In this document: one piece after another, positions 12,206 through 24,587 of the stretch | How the letters are laid out: each line of letters begins with the position of its first letter | How positions within the stretch are numbered: the first letter of the stretch is position 1 | NCBI RefSeq assembly: GCF_020360975.1 | Contig: NW_025408668.1 | Coordinates: 5,518,001-5,582,000 of the forward strand | DNA: 64,000 bases | From: Hirsutella rhossiliensis | Taxonomy: Eukaryota > Ascomycota > Sordariomycetes > Hypocreales > Ophiocordycipitaceae | Direction of reading: 5' to 3' | Program-made: the position numbers and the translations under genes | Notes under the pieces: model-generated | The model's input: only the letters and a program-made list of their open reading frames with translations | What the model was told of the DNA's origin: nothing | Database searches by the model: none

Positions 12206-14121
12206 TTTAATTAGCCCTTAAATATCTAATACTATTTTTTCTAAATAAGAATAAGACTTATACGAAGGTTGTTTATTAACCTTATTCGTTGCTTTAGCTC
12301 TAATATATATTTCGCATTGCCTTATTTTATTTTCCTCTTCTAGAGGCATTTTTATATCCTTATTATATCTTTTTAATATTTCTAAAATAGCCCTACTATT
12401 TATATACCCTAAGCGTAAGTGCTAAGTATAAAAATCTATATCCTTTGCTTTTAAAGACGTAATAAGGATCGATTAGCTTTCTAATAAAGGTTCTATAGGA
12501 ATATAATATAATTTATTTCTAAGAAATCCTTTAGTAAGGACCTTAGCCTTATTATCTAATAAAAGGACTTTATTTCCTCCTATTAAGGCATAGGTATTAT
12601 TAAAATAAGATTAGGATAGTATATTTACCCTAATTCGGGTATATAAAAGCAGTCTCGAAGGATATACCTTTTCTACTATATGGGAACTTAAATACTAAGT
12701 CCCCTTTCCTTTACTAATATAAAGGAAGCTTTTCCTAGCAAACTTTAGACTTAATTTCTTTATAGTTAATAAGGAAATTCTTATTAGATACTATATGCCT
12801 AGTAGCTCCGGTATTATAGATAAAATCAAAGATCCTTTTATTCTTATAACTAGGAAATCCTCCTTCTCTTACCTTTAAGACTAATTCCTTTATTCTAGGA
12901 ATTAAGGCTTCTAAAGGTCCTAAAAGAGAGTCTTTATTAGCTTCTACTATAGGGGTATTTATAGAGGTTAAAATTACCTCTAAATCCTTAGACGTTTATA
13001 TAGGGTCGGAGCCTAGAAAGGTCTATAAGGTCGATATCTAGGTCTATATTTTCTTACGAAGCTATATTTAAGACCTTATTACTATCGTCCGAATCGGACT
13101 CTAGCTCTATAATTCGAGCCTTCCTTCTTTTATTAGTAGTAGAAACACTACTAGAAGGGGATTTCTTCCTAGAAGAAGAAGATAAAGAAGAAGATTTTCT
13201 CTTCTTAGAAATTCGAGTCCTATCGTCCTTCTTTCCTTTATTTAAAACCTAATAAGCAGGAGCCTTATTCGGGTATAATTTATAGCAATTTACTATAAAA
13301 TGCCCTGGTTTTTTGCATTCCTTATAATAAGGAGTATCCATAGAATTTCTATAGCATTTCTAAGGTTTCCTTCGTATTAGGAAGGCTTTCTCCGAAGATT
13401 TATCTATATCCTCTATTCTTCTAGCTTCGTCTAAAAGACTAGCTGTTAGGGATTCGAGGGTAAACGCCGTAGAATTATACCTAAGGCTCTACGTAATATT
13501 TATAATATAGCTTCTAAATTCCTTATTAAGGCAATTAAGAATCCATGCTATAAGGATAACTTCTAGAATTTCTATATTATAGGATTTTAAATCCTCGTAG
13601 ATTTCTTTTACCTTATAAAGGTATTTCTCTAAATCGGAGTCCGAGGGACTAAGATTAAAGAGCTGCTTAATAAGCAGATAATTCGACGAAAAGTTCGACG
13701 GATTATATAGCTTTTTAAGCTCATCCCACGCTTCTTTAGCATTTTTTAGATGCCGAATTTATATTAAGGGACTATCTTCGACTTAAAGGAATATTATAGA
13801 TAAAGCCTCCGTAGTCTATATATAATTTACTTGCTCTAGAGCAGCAATAAGCTTTTCTTTTATAAGGATAGCTTCTATCCTCGTAGTCTATAAGGTATAA
13901 TTTAAATTTCCCTTAAGTCTAGTAAATTCGTATTCTTTCTATCTACCTATTTTATATAAATTCGGTATTATTTCGTTTATAAGGATCGAGAAGTCTAGAC
14001 GGGAGTTTAAGAGCGTAGGAAGGTAAAAGAAGTTAGGGGGAATTTCGAAAGGAATTTTAATTGAATATTTCGACGAGGAATTTCAAAGGTATAAGTAGTT
14101 GATTTCCCGTCTTAAAAGGAG

Positions 14122-14139
14122 TAAGCCGGGCTTATAACC
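14122..14139 (-). other. Copia primer-binding site, probably for a half-tRNA of initiator Met
   Basis: Directly after the 5' LTR on the minus strand the sequence is GGTTATAAGCCCGGCTT. Drosophila copia uses an internal (anticodon-loop) fragment of initiator tRNA-Met, whose binding site begins GGTTATGGGCCC. The site here fits that pattern with G-to-A changes typical of RIP. It does not begin TGG, so a normal tRNA 3' end is unlikely. Confidence 0.6.
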
Positions 14140-14707
14140 TCTTAAGGTATATAAGCAAAAGCGGAATTTTAGGAAATTAAGGAATTACGTAAGACTACGT
14201 AATAGAGGGGAAGAAGGAGTATAAGGTAGGATTTTCAATAGAATTTATTAGTAGTGTATTAGTATATAGAAGAGGTATTAAAGTTAATGATTCTTAATCT
14301 ATCTACTAGCGGACATGCTATCTTATATAGACAATTATAGCTGAACGGAAGAACCTTTCGGGACTAGATTTAGGCTGCCGTATAGCCCTAAGACTAGGGA
14401 ATTCCGTGATATCTCGAGTAAATCTAGAAGTATCTTGGTTCTACTAATATTCGTGTTTAGAGGAGGTTGGTCGTGCCGGTGTTCTTAAGAGGTCTTAGCT
14501 AGCATTCTAAGCTAGTTCTATTCCTTCGATTCCCGATTATACGATAACCGGCAACCCGTTTAATGCATAATAATATATAAAATAACGAGCGATTCTTGCT
14601 CTATAGGATGAGATTTTATCTATAATTAATATACTACTTATTAGCTTATATAATCGGGAGAGTATATTATAGCTGCTTTATTTATAGTAGGAACACCGTT
14701 CCTTACA
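14140..14707 (-). repeat. Copia 5' LTR (568 bp)
   Basis: Pair of 8947-9514, same length. The right edge TGTAAGGAACGG (minus strand) abuts the target duplication ATTAA at 14708-14712. It keeps C or G at most sites where the other LTR has T or A, though the reverse also occurs. Confidence 0.93.
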
Positions 14708-16493
14708 ATTAAATCCTATAGTTTCTCTAGTACTAGTAGCGGTTATAATTCTTTATATAGTTTATATCGTTTAGCTTTACTTTATACGTAAAGTTTATAT
14801 TTTTTAATAACTTATTATACTACTTCCTTAAGCTATAAGAAGTTATATTATCGTTTAATCTATTTTATTATTCTTTAAATTCCTTAGTATCTATATATTA
14901 GATATTTATATATATCTTATATAACTTTATCTTATAACGCTAGTAGTATCTAGATTTTATTTTTATATAATAGAATTTCTAAGTATTCCCTATTATATCC
15001 CTTTAGTACTTTATATTCTTTTATTTATTTTAAGATCTTTTAGTATATTAAGTTATTAGGTTATACTTTAAATATTATATTTAGCTATTATTATTAGTAG
15101 TTTCTATTTTCGTTAATTTCTAAGAGCTATTCTTTTACTATAAGTGCCCTTATATTATAGTCGCTTTATCGACTAAGGGTATTAGCTTAACCGTTTTCTA
15201 TTCCTTTTCTATAAATTATTTTATAGTCGAATTCTAATAAGTATTCGGCCTATCGGATCTATTATCCGTTTAACTATTATATTATTATAAAGTATAAGAT
15301 ATTCTTATAATCTATATAGACCTTAACTTTATACTTACTTTTAAGAAGGTAGTATTAAAATTCCTTAAAAGCTTAAATAATTATAAGGAATTCTTTATTA
15401 TAGATAGGGTAAATAAGTTCTATACTATATAGCTTTTTTAAGTAGAATGCAATTAATTATAGTATTCCTTCCTAGTCCTTTTATCCGATTTATACTCTTA
15501 GAGTAAAGTCTAATATATTAGTTTTAAGTTTAATTTATCGTTCTAAATTAAAGGTAGTTAAGACTAGTTCTTATATAATTATAGTCTTAATATATTTAAA
15601 AGCTTCCTTAGTTTTATTATCCTATATAAATTCTTTTTCCTTCTTTATTAAGTTATATAGTAGTACTACGATCTTTTTAAAATCTTTAATAAATCGTTAG
15701 TAGTAATTTATAAATCCTAGGAAACTTTATATATCTTTAACGTTCTTTAGCGTTAGCTATTTTTTAACTAAGTTAATCTTATCTTATTATATTTATATCT
15801 CTCTTAGTAAGATTATATATCTAAGGAAGTTTACTTCCTATATATAGAACTTACTTTTCTTTAGTTTAACTAGTAACTTTATATTCTAAAGTACGCTAAG
15901 TACCTTATAAACGTATTCCTTATATTCTTCTAAGGTATCTAAGAAGATTAAGATATTATCTAAGTATACTACTATAAAGATATCTAAGTATTTATATAGG
16001 ATATTATTAATTATCTATTAAAAGGTAGCTAGTATATTTATAAGTCTAAATAGTATTACTAGATATATAAATAGTCCGAACTTTATTTTAAAGGCTATTA
16101 TCTATTTATATCCCTTTTTTATATATATTAAGTTATAGGCGCCTTTAAGGTTAAAGGCTATAAACTATTTTTTACTATATAGTCGATCTTATAATTCCGA
16201 TATAAGCGGTAATAGTATTTAGTCTTTTATTATAATATCGTTTAAGCGTCTATAGTTAATAACTAGTTATAGCTTACTGTTTTTCTTTAAAATAAATATA
16301 ACTAGATAGCCTACTTTAGATATTAATATTTATATATATCCCTTTTATAAATTCTTGTTAAGGTAGTTATATAGCGTTTATAGTTATTTTTCGTTTAGGT
16401 TATAGATTTTATAGAACGTTAGCGTTATTCTATCCTTAAGATAAATTTCGTAGTCCTATTAGCTATATTTAGGTAACCCTATCTTAAGTTCTT
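14708..16493 (-). pseudogene. G1-b pol middle part: RNase H and RT relic
   Basis: Continues G1-b after the copia insertion. It matches G1-a positions about 2420 back to 640 in reverse complement. The RT catalytic motif reads [10 protein letters not shown] at about 15942-15971 (family YLDDIL, second Asp now Asn, as in the other two G1 copies). It breaks off at 16493 at the G2 target site TTCTT. Confidence 0.85.
16489..16493. repeat. Target-site duplication TTCTT (left) of G2
   Basis: TTCTT at 16489-16493 and 24588-24592 flank G2. The uninterrupted G1-a sequence has a single copy at the matching point (about 640). Confidence 0.9.
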
Positions 16494-16742
16494 TATAAGG
16501 GAATATATATTACGGTACGATTAGTTAGGTAGTAGAGATAGCTAGAGGTACTACGCTATATATATTATATTCTCCTTATCGTAAGACTAAAGCTTATAGG
16601 AAGAGGGATTTTTCCTTTTTAGTTAAAGTAGTAAGAGGTCTATAATATATAAGCGGGGTAGGTATAATTCCCTACTAATACCCTACTAATATATTAATAC
16701 CGAGTACTTTATTAGCCTATACCTCTTAGTAGCGCTCTTATA
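16494..16742 (-). repeat. Extra (outer) G2 LTR, 249 bp
   Basis: Same sequence as 16786-17042 and 24339-24587. Its outer edge meets the target duplication TTCTT. Between it and the inner LTR lies a 43-base copy (16743-16785) of the purine-tract region that normally precedes a 3' LTR, so the unit duplicated is LTR plus polypurine tract. Confidence 0.88.
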
Positions 16743-16785
16743 ATTATCTCCCCTCCTATATAGATATCTTAGCTATATCTTTAAT

Positions 16786-17042
16786 TATAAGGGAATACGT
16801 ATTATAGTACGATTAGTTAGGTAGTAGAGATAGCTAGAGGTACTACGCTATATATATTATATTCTCTTTATTATAAGACTAAAGCTTACGGGAAGAGGGA
16901 TTTTTCCTTTTTAGTCGGAGTAGTAAGAGGTCTATAATATATAAGTAGGGTAAGTATAATTCCCTACTAATACCCTACCGATATATTAATACTATATACC
17001 TAAGTACTTTATTAGCTTATACCTCTTAGTACCGCTCTTATA
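16786..17042 (-). repeat. Inner G2 3' LTR, 257 bp
   Basis: Matches the two other G2 LTRs with a small insertion near its right end (around 16991-17000). On the minus strand it is preceded by AAGAAGGGAGATAAT (17043-17057), a polypurine tract, which sets the element's direction. Confidence 0.88.
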
Positions 17043-17423
17043 ATTATCTCCCTTCTTATATAAACGTCTTAGCTATATCTTTAATATATATTACTTTTGC
17101 TATACTATATATATTCGGTTAGGAAGAGAGGTAGTTTTAGTTATATATCGCGTATATACGCCTATATAAGTATATATTAGTCTACGCTCTATAACGTTAA
17201 TAGTTATTATATTAGCGGTAGCCGCGAAGTAACTATTATAGTATCGCCTATATATCGACCGCGTAACTATAATATAAAGAGCATACGTATATATCTCTTA
17301 CTTCTTTTATTTTCTTTTCTTCTTTAACTCTTCCGCTTATAATTACTATAGAGTTTTACGCTTTTTTTTATTAATCCCTTATACCTTTTTATATTACTTT
17401 TTATCGATAATTTATTAACGATA

Positions 17424-18996
17424 ATACCTTTTACGCTAAAGAAGATAAAGAACTATAACGCCGATTTCCTATACTATATATAAGAGTAAGTAGCGGCGGG
17501 TTCGCCCTTAAAGTATAAGCGATTAGCCTAGAAGTCTTATAGTAATACTAGTTCCCCTTTAGTAAAGAAAGCTAAGAAAGGTATAAGGGAATCCTAGTCT
17601 TAAAAGACTTTTAGTTTAAGACCTAACGTTAGTAAGGGTTATACCCTTATTACCCTACTAAATACCCTAGCTCTAGCTATTAATAAGCCTACCTCTATAA
17701 GCTAAGAAACTTATAAGTCTATTACCCTTATTAGCGATATTAATACTAGTAAGGAGATTATACTTAAGCGCTCTTAGGTAAGTACCGATAACCTAGCTAC
17801 TCTATCTTAATAAGGCGGCTCTAGCTAATAAGAGATCGTTGCTTAAGCCGCTCCTTAAAATAAGTAGGCTAATATTAATAATAAGGCCTAGCCGAATAAG
17901 GGCTAAGACTATCCTAATACCTAGCTAAACGAGGGCTAAGATAATAATAACGGTAATAATAAAAACGGCTGCGATTTAACTCCTCCTATTAATAAACTTA
18001 AGAATAGCGGCGCTAGAGATAAGGGCACCTAGGCGGCGGTATAAGGCGGTCGCGCTCCTATAAAGAAGCGTACTTAATCTAAGGCTAAAGCCCGCTTAGT
18101 TAAGGCCTATAAGGTTATCCCTTATAAGCTTTAGTATATATATTATTTTAGGACGGTTATTAAGGAATATATTATAACTAAGCCTAAGCTTCTTAAGGTG
18201 CTCTTAATTAGCTATATTTTCTTAAGGGTTTCCTTAACGCGCTATAAGTAGTACTATAAATATACTATAACTTATAACTAAGTAAGTTTCCCCTTAACTT
18301 TAAATATTACGATTAATAAGCTAATCCTTTTTAAGGCCGCTACTCTTATATTTAATAACTAGGCTAATATAATCGCTATTATTAAGCACTTATATAAGCT
18401 TAATAAGCTAAAGACTAGTAACGAGGATACTAAGGACGATAACTTAAACGCGGGCGTGCTTATTTTTAAGGAGGCTAATTAGCGCTATCTTACTATTATA
18501 GTATAGTATTTAGCTAAGGCTTTCGACGCTACTAAGACGGCCTATCGTAAGTCCTTTAGGACTATAGGTATATAAAAGTCTACTATTATAAGTTTTATTT
18601 AACCTTTTTATTAGCGACCGCTTAATAATATACTAAGTCGAGCGTACTAACTACTATATACTAATTAATAAGCGCTACGAGCTTATTATTTGCTTTAACC
18701 CTATGCCTTTATTTAATATCGCCTATATAAGCCTAGAGTACTAAGCTTAAGAATCTTAGTTAAAACTCCGCTTTATTAACGGCGATATAAGCTATACTTT
18801 ATAGTAATATACCTTACTATTTACTAAGGCTAAGGTAAGTACTATACTAATAGAGATAGGTCTTAATATAAAGGATAAGGAAGGAGCGGAGGATAAGGTG
18901 GTTTTAGTATTTCTAGAGGTATTCGGTATAGTAGAGGGGGCGCCTTAGTTAGTTCCTACTATACCGGCGAAGAAAAGGGGTAGTTAAAAGTAATAG
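17424..18996 (+). pseudogene. Antisense accessory gene relic inside G2, function unknown
   Basis: A plus-strand reading of about 520 codons, opposite to gag-pol, between the integrase end and the 3' LTR. Its interruptions are TAA/TAG codons that fit former Gln (CAA/CAG), plus one frameshift near 18600. The N-terminal half is Lys/Gln/Asn-rich and low-complexity (DNNNGNNKNG near 17940; KKRTQSKAKARLVKAYKVIP near 18060). The C-terminal half is mixed and globular-looking (RYELIICFNPMPLFNIAYIS near 18670) and ends in a Lys-rich tail before TAATAG. The opposite strand here reads as implausible runs of Ile/Leu/Val, which favours plus. I recognise no domain. A nucleic-acid-binding or capsid-like role is only a guess from composition. 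Confidence 0.5.
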
Positions 18997-18999
18997 ATA

Positions 19000-21900
19000 G
19001 GTTTTATCTTTCTTTTATTTAGCTATAACTATCCTTCTCTCCTTTATTATTAAGGCCTTAGTAAAGTTATAGTTTAGTTTTATTTTCCTTAATAATATTT
19101 AATAAGTAGTATAGATAGTTTTCCCTTATTCTTTTATTTTACTATTTTATATATAGTTATAGGACGTTTAAGTATACCGATATACTAATAAGTTAATAGC
19201 GATTTAATAGGGATTCGTTATTAATTTAGTAGTATCTCCTTACGCTAATAGGTTTCCTTACCTTACTTAGTCTTATACTTCTTTTTCTTAGTTAAGTAAG
19301 TAATATATTTTTTTTAATAAAGTCTTAGCTATTCGCTATATCTTTAGTATCGACCTATTAGTTATACTTAGCTAGCTATCCTTTTTATTTAATAAGGAAA
19401 AAGGTATTACCCTTAGATCTCTTTTAGTCTTTAATCTCTTAGACTTCCTATTTACCTTTATCGTCCTCTAAGTTTAGTATTAATAGGGTTTCGCTATCTT
19501 TATAGGTGCCTTTACGCTCCTTCTATAGCTTTAAAAGACTAATATAGAAAACGTTATAAAGGTATAAGTACTTCTTAGGGAGTATAAGATAATATACTTA
19601 CTTTCTAATAGCTTATAAGACCTAAAACGGTTTAATATACTTAGGTAAGAGTTTTCTTTTTTTATCCTTAAAGCGTAAGTTCTTTATCGATAATACTATA
19701 AGGTCTCTTACTTTTAGTATAAGCGGTTAATACCTTAAATCGTAGTATTTCGCTTACGATTTAATAGCCTTTCCTTAGTATTCCTTAAGCCTCTTTTATA
19801 GCTCCTATAGCCTAGTAACTCTTACTCTTACTTTAGGTACCCCCTTTTAAATAATATTATCCTTAGTATTAATATAGAAGTTTAGTTAGTAACCTATTAA
19901 CGCTTTATTAAGTAATAACTTAGTTATTATATTCTTTATATTATTATATATAAATTGAGTAATATATAGGAGTAATACCTAGTTAGTTTATTTTAAGTTA
20001 GTAAAGTATCTTAAGTAATACTATATAGCTTAGTTTATTTATTTTATTTACCTATTAGTTTATAGGTAAAATACTATCGATAGCCTATATTTTACTTATA
20101 AGATAAAATAAAGATCTAACTAAAACTTACTTATAAATAAAGACCCTTTATTTAAGATAATGCCTTTTAAAGGGCTATATACTAATTTAACTTAGTAATA
20201 GAATAATTCTATTAGCTCTAAGGCTATTATTATCTTAAAGATAGGAAAGAAGAGGTAATACTTAGTATATCGGTCTACGATTACTAAGATCGTATTAACG
20301 TCTTATCTATTATACTATACTTTAAGTAGACTTATAGTAAAGTCTATTAATAATTCTTCTTATAGTTATATAGGATATAGTAACGATTATATAGTACTAT
20401 AAGGGCGATGCTTCTTAGATACTATACCTTAATATACTAGGTATAACTAAATATATTTATTTACGTTTTTCGTTATTTTATCTTAGTAGAAGTTCCTTAC
20501 TAATAGTTCGCTAGTACGTTAAGAGCTAAAGTATCCTACTAATAAATTATTATAAAAGAGCTATATTAGCTCTTACTATAAGGCTACTTTTAGAGGTACT
20601 ATAATACGACCCTTCTATAGTAGTAGTCTATTTAAGCGTACTAACTAAAAACCCTTCCCTTTTAAGAAGTCTTTAGTCTCCTTTAGCTTACTAATTACTA
20701 TATTAATTAACTAAGTATATTTTAGTAACTCTAGTAACGGTTCTAGAACTTTTACTATATAAACCTTTATATAGTAGGCCGCTTCTTTAATAGTCTTCCT
20801 TAAAAGTAACTATTTATAACTAGCTCTCTCTTTAGCTTAATCGGCTAATTATTTAGGTCTCGCGCCCGAATTATTATAGTTTCGCTATAAATAAGCTTAT
20901 ATATTTTCCTTATATAAAGGTACTTTACTACGCTTATATTAACTTAAGGTTAAGTATCTCCTTACTTATAAAAACGCCTTATTATTTCTTTATATAGATA
21001 CGGTATTAATAGTAGCTAGTTTCGCTTATAGCTTTAGTAATAGTTCTATAAATAAGGGCTTTTCGCCCTTATATCTAAGTATTCTCGATAGCGCGTTTAC
21101 TAAGTTAGATTTACCTATATAATACTTAATTATAAAGTTAAATAGTACTAAATATATATACTATCTTACTTACCTCCTATTTAAGGAGGTCTAGTATATA
21201 AATATTTAAAGGTTATAGTAGTCTAATAATACCTTTACTTTATACGCTGCCCCTTTAATATAATATTACTAGTATTTAAATAACTTAACGATAGCGAAGA
21301 GTTCTTAGTTTAAAATACTATAATTAAGTTTAGCTTTAGTAAACTTCCTTAACTAAAATATAATCGGATAGTAACGCCCTTTATTATTAAGTTAAAAGAT
21401 AATCCCTATTATTACGAATTATAATATATTTATTTCGATATAAATATATCTTTCTAGATCGTAATATTAAAAGAGTAGGGCTTCTTAAAAAGCATCCTTA
21501 AGAGCTTAAAACGCTACTCTTTTAGTAAGGTTTAGCTCTATACTCCCTAGCTTCTTTTTATTTTTACTCCCTTTTAGTAATATAGTTAAGGGCGCTATAA
21601 CTCTTAAGTACCTATATATAAATTATCGGTAAAATTATAAAACCTAAGGAAAACCTAAATATTATAGTAGGTTATAGGTTTAGGCTATTAAGCTATTACT
21701 TTTACCCGTTAAGGGTCTATTAATACCCTATCGATAGATAATATAAACCTAAGGAACTTAACTAACTATTAATAAAAGATATACTTCGATGGTTTTATAT
21801 AGAGCTCTATAGCCCTTAGCCTTTCTATTACTTATCTTAAGTATTTAGTATATTCTTCTCTTATTTTAAAGTATATAAGGATATCGTTAAGGTAAACTAC

Positions 21901-24300
21901 GTAGATTATATCTATAAGCCCTTTAAGCGCTTAATAGATATAGCTCTAAAATATAGCTAGTATATTAGTAAGTTTAAAGGGCATTACTAGGTATTCGAAA
22001 TATCTATAATACGTTTAGAAAGTAGTCTTTTATTTATCTCCTTCTTAAATTTAAATATATTAATATATATTCTATATATTAATCTTAGAAAAATACTTAG
22101 CTCCTTAATAGCGGTTAATAATCTCTAAAATAAGGGGTAAAGGGTACTAATTCTTTTACGTAACCTAGTTAAGTCCTCGGTAGTTTATATATAGCTATAA
22201 GGTACTATCCTTTTTTAGAATAAAAAGAATAAGCGCCCTAGCTAAGCTCTTTAACTCTTAGATTATTTTCCTTTTTATTATATCTTAGATCTAGTCGCGT
22301 AATACTTAGAGTTCCCTTTATAATAGAGGGTAAATCGGTTTATAAAGAGGTTCTATATTAAGGATTAAATTAATTAAGTAATCTATTCCCTTTTTAGCTA
22401 GTAATAAATCGGATTTATTAGCTAAGAAGGTATCTTTAAACTAGTAAAGAGTTAATAGGATTTTAGCCTATTCTTCCTATAAAATCCCTTTATCCTTATC
22501 TTTATTTAATAGCGGGATTAGCTTAGGATTAAGCGCTATTATATATACCCTTACCTTATTCTTATATTCCTAAAAGAATCTATAGGGATTCTATAGGGTT
22601 TTACTACCTAGTTAATACTTAAACTACTATTATTATTTCTATAAGATAATATAGATATATTTATCTTTTAAGGTAGTAACTAATAAAAGGATTTATACTT
22701 AATTATTTAGCGTTAACTTATTAGTATTAATATAGAAATAAGTAATTATCTTTTTAGTACTTCTTATATCTATTATTCGGAGTAGTATTAACTATACTTT
22801 ATACTCCCTTACCTTACTATTACTAAGCCTTAATAACTTAAGGTATAATAGCGCTACTTATAGTAATCCTTATTATTAGGTAAAGTATATATTTACGAGG
22901 TTAATAGTACTATAAGTATCTAGGTATATAAGGACTTTAATAGGGTTTCGCCTTAATATCGTTATAAGAGTTTTAAGTAACTATCTTATAAGTATTAAGT
23001 TTACTAAGGGAGAGGCGTTTACCTTAATATCTTACCTTTTCCTTATTTTACGATATTAAGTCTAAGAGTCTTTACTAAGGTTTCTACTTTTAGAGAATTA
23101 GTATATTCTATAAATAGGTGTCCTAGCTTATTATATTAGAAATATATAATTCCTAATTAAGTAAAAGATCTTTTTCTTTAATAACGTCCCTTAGTTTAGC
23201 CCTTAGTAAGTATATCGCTAGCTTACTAGTTATCGGTTAAATTAGTAGTATTTCCTTAACGATTTAGCCTAGCTTATTAGCCTCTTTAATTCCTTCCCCT
23301 ATATATACTACCTTAGGGTATAGTATTACTTTTATTCTTAGTTCCTTTAAAGGTAAAAGTAGTATTAATACGTTGCCTTTTATTAATAGTAGTATCTTAA
23401 TATCGTTAAGCGACTTATATAAGCTCTTCCCGTTAATAGGTATAAATAGGTATTAAATAAAGGTTAATTTAGTCTTAAAGTTATAGCTTTAGCTTAGCGA
23501 AAAATATAAGAGTATACGCCTTTTTTAATAAGCGTTTAAAATACCTCTCTAAGGAGTTAAGGTATAAGCTAAACTCTAAGGGGGACTAGCCTTCTTATTA
23601 GTAAGCCTTCTTTAATTATATCGCTAATAGTATCTCCTTATTTATAATATCCTTAATTAAGATAAGTATCTACTCCTTAAAGTATACTTAATCTATACTA
23701 TATTTAGTTTAGTTAATCGGCGTCTATTTTTTAAGGTATTAGCGCTATCTTACTTTATAGTCGCTATATATATAATCTACTATATAAAAGATCTTTATTT
23801 TATCGCGATAAAAGCGTTTAAGCGCTGCCTTAAAGCTATCCTTTAAATTATAAGTTTAGTTTAGACGTTTCTATATATTAATAGGTTAAGATAATTAAGT
23901 AATATTTTTAATCTTAACCTCGCTACCGCGACTACTATCTAATTTAAGGGAGTAGGACTATCGACGCTTTCCTAAATAGATAGCGATAGCGCTAGCTCGT
24001 TTAGTAATTTCCTCCTTTAATTATATAATGCGGTCTTATAGGCGTTTTGTCTCCTCTAGCTCTTTAATACGCGCTTATAAGGCCGTAAGCTTTTCTTTAT
24101 AAGTTAATGGCCTTACGCTTATAAGTAGCGATATCTTTAATATAGTTAGAATATCGTCTATAATAAGGGTCTATTTTAAGGATATATCTTTTAGTTCTTT
24201 ATCTCTTAAGTAGATACCTAATATATATAATAAAGAGGCCTCGACTAGTTAACTACTACGTCGCGCTATAGGAGCGTTATATAGTCTTCTTTAAGTAGCT
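19000..24300 (-). pseudogene. G2 gag-pol relic
   Basis: Minus-strand Ty3/gypsy polyprotein. The gag zinc knuckle at 23103-23144 reads YF.YNKLGHLFIEY, i.e. CX2CX4HX4C with all three Cys now Tyr and His kept. The RT motif is VVYLNDILIY at about 21868-21900 (family YLDDIL, first Asp now Asn). The integrase core reads DVNTILVIVDRYTKYYLFFP at about 20225-20285. The integrase C-terminus reads ...LPKKYLYLYNVFYISLLK around 19500-19560, like the family LPxxxxxHxVFHVSLLK, with His replaced by Tyr. No chromodomain was recognised in 19000-19400. Every frame is closed by TAA/TAG. Confidence 0.85.
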
Positions 24301-24338
24301 ATCTTTATTAGGTAACTAAAAAGGGAAGCTTTAGAAAT

Positions 24339-24587
24339 TATAAGGGAATATATATTATAGTATAATTAGTTAGGTAGTAGAGATAGCTAGAGGTACTACG
24401 CTATATATATTATATTCTCCTTATTATAAAACTAAAGCTTATAGGAAGAGGGATTTTTCCTCTTTAGTTAGAGTAGTAAGAGGTCTATAATATATAAGCG
24501 GGGTAGGTACGATTCCCTACTAATACCCTACCTATATATTAGTACCGAGTACTTTATTAGCCTATACCTCTTAGTAGCGCTCTTATA
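24339..24587 (-). repeat. G2 5' LTR (249 bp)
   Basis: Pair of the two left LTRs. It is followed on the minus strand by TAATTTCTAAAGCTTCCC, the primer-binding region, which I could not assign to a tRNA. Its right edge abuts TTCTT (24588-24592). Confidence 0.9.

Larger units (their letters stand above)
9860..14085 (-). pseudogene. Copia gag-pol polyprotein relic
   Basis: Minus-strand polyprotein broken by TAA/TAG codons. From the N-terminus: gag with a zinc knuckle at about 13285-13326, (Y)KECKKPGHFIVNC, where the first Cys is now Tyr; a GAG-pre-integrase motif LRLGYINSRA around 12395-12430 (His replaced by Tyr); the integrase core; RT with an intact YVDD box at 10854-10865; RNase H at the C-terminus. 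Family knowledge: the product would be cleaved by its own protease into capsid, integrase and RT. The protease DTG was not located with certainty. Two stretches long enough to stand as open frames are listed separately. Confidence 0.85.
8947..14707 (-). mobile_element. Ty1/copia LTR retrotransposon nested in G1-b
   Basis: A 5761-bp element on the minus strand with two 568-bp LTRs, polypurine tract, primer-binding site and a 5-bp target duplication. Domain order on the minus strand is gag with zinc knuckle, integrase, RT, RNase H, the order that defines Ty1/copia. It is less RIP-mutated than its G1 host: the RT motif YVDD and three of the four zinc-knuckle ligands survive, and frames of 90-odd codons remain open. 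By eye the two LTRs differ at about 17 sites, all transitions but one, so their divergence reflects RIP as well as age. Confidence 0.93.
16494..24587 (-). mobile_element. G2: second Ty3/gypsy element, nested in G1-b
   Basis: An 8.1-kb element on the minus strand. It has a 249-bp 5' LTR (24339-24587), gag with a zinc knuckle, RT, RNase H and integrase in gypsy order, a plus-strand accessory gene relic (17424-18996), a polypurine tract and a 3' LTR (16786-17042). The 3' LTR is followed by an extra tandem LTR (16494-16742). LTR ends read TATAAG...CTTATA, i.e. RIP-altered TG...CA. It is heavily mutated with all coding frames closed. Confidence 0.9.
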
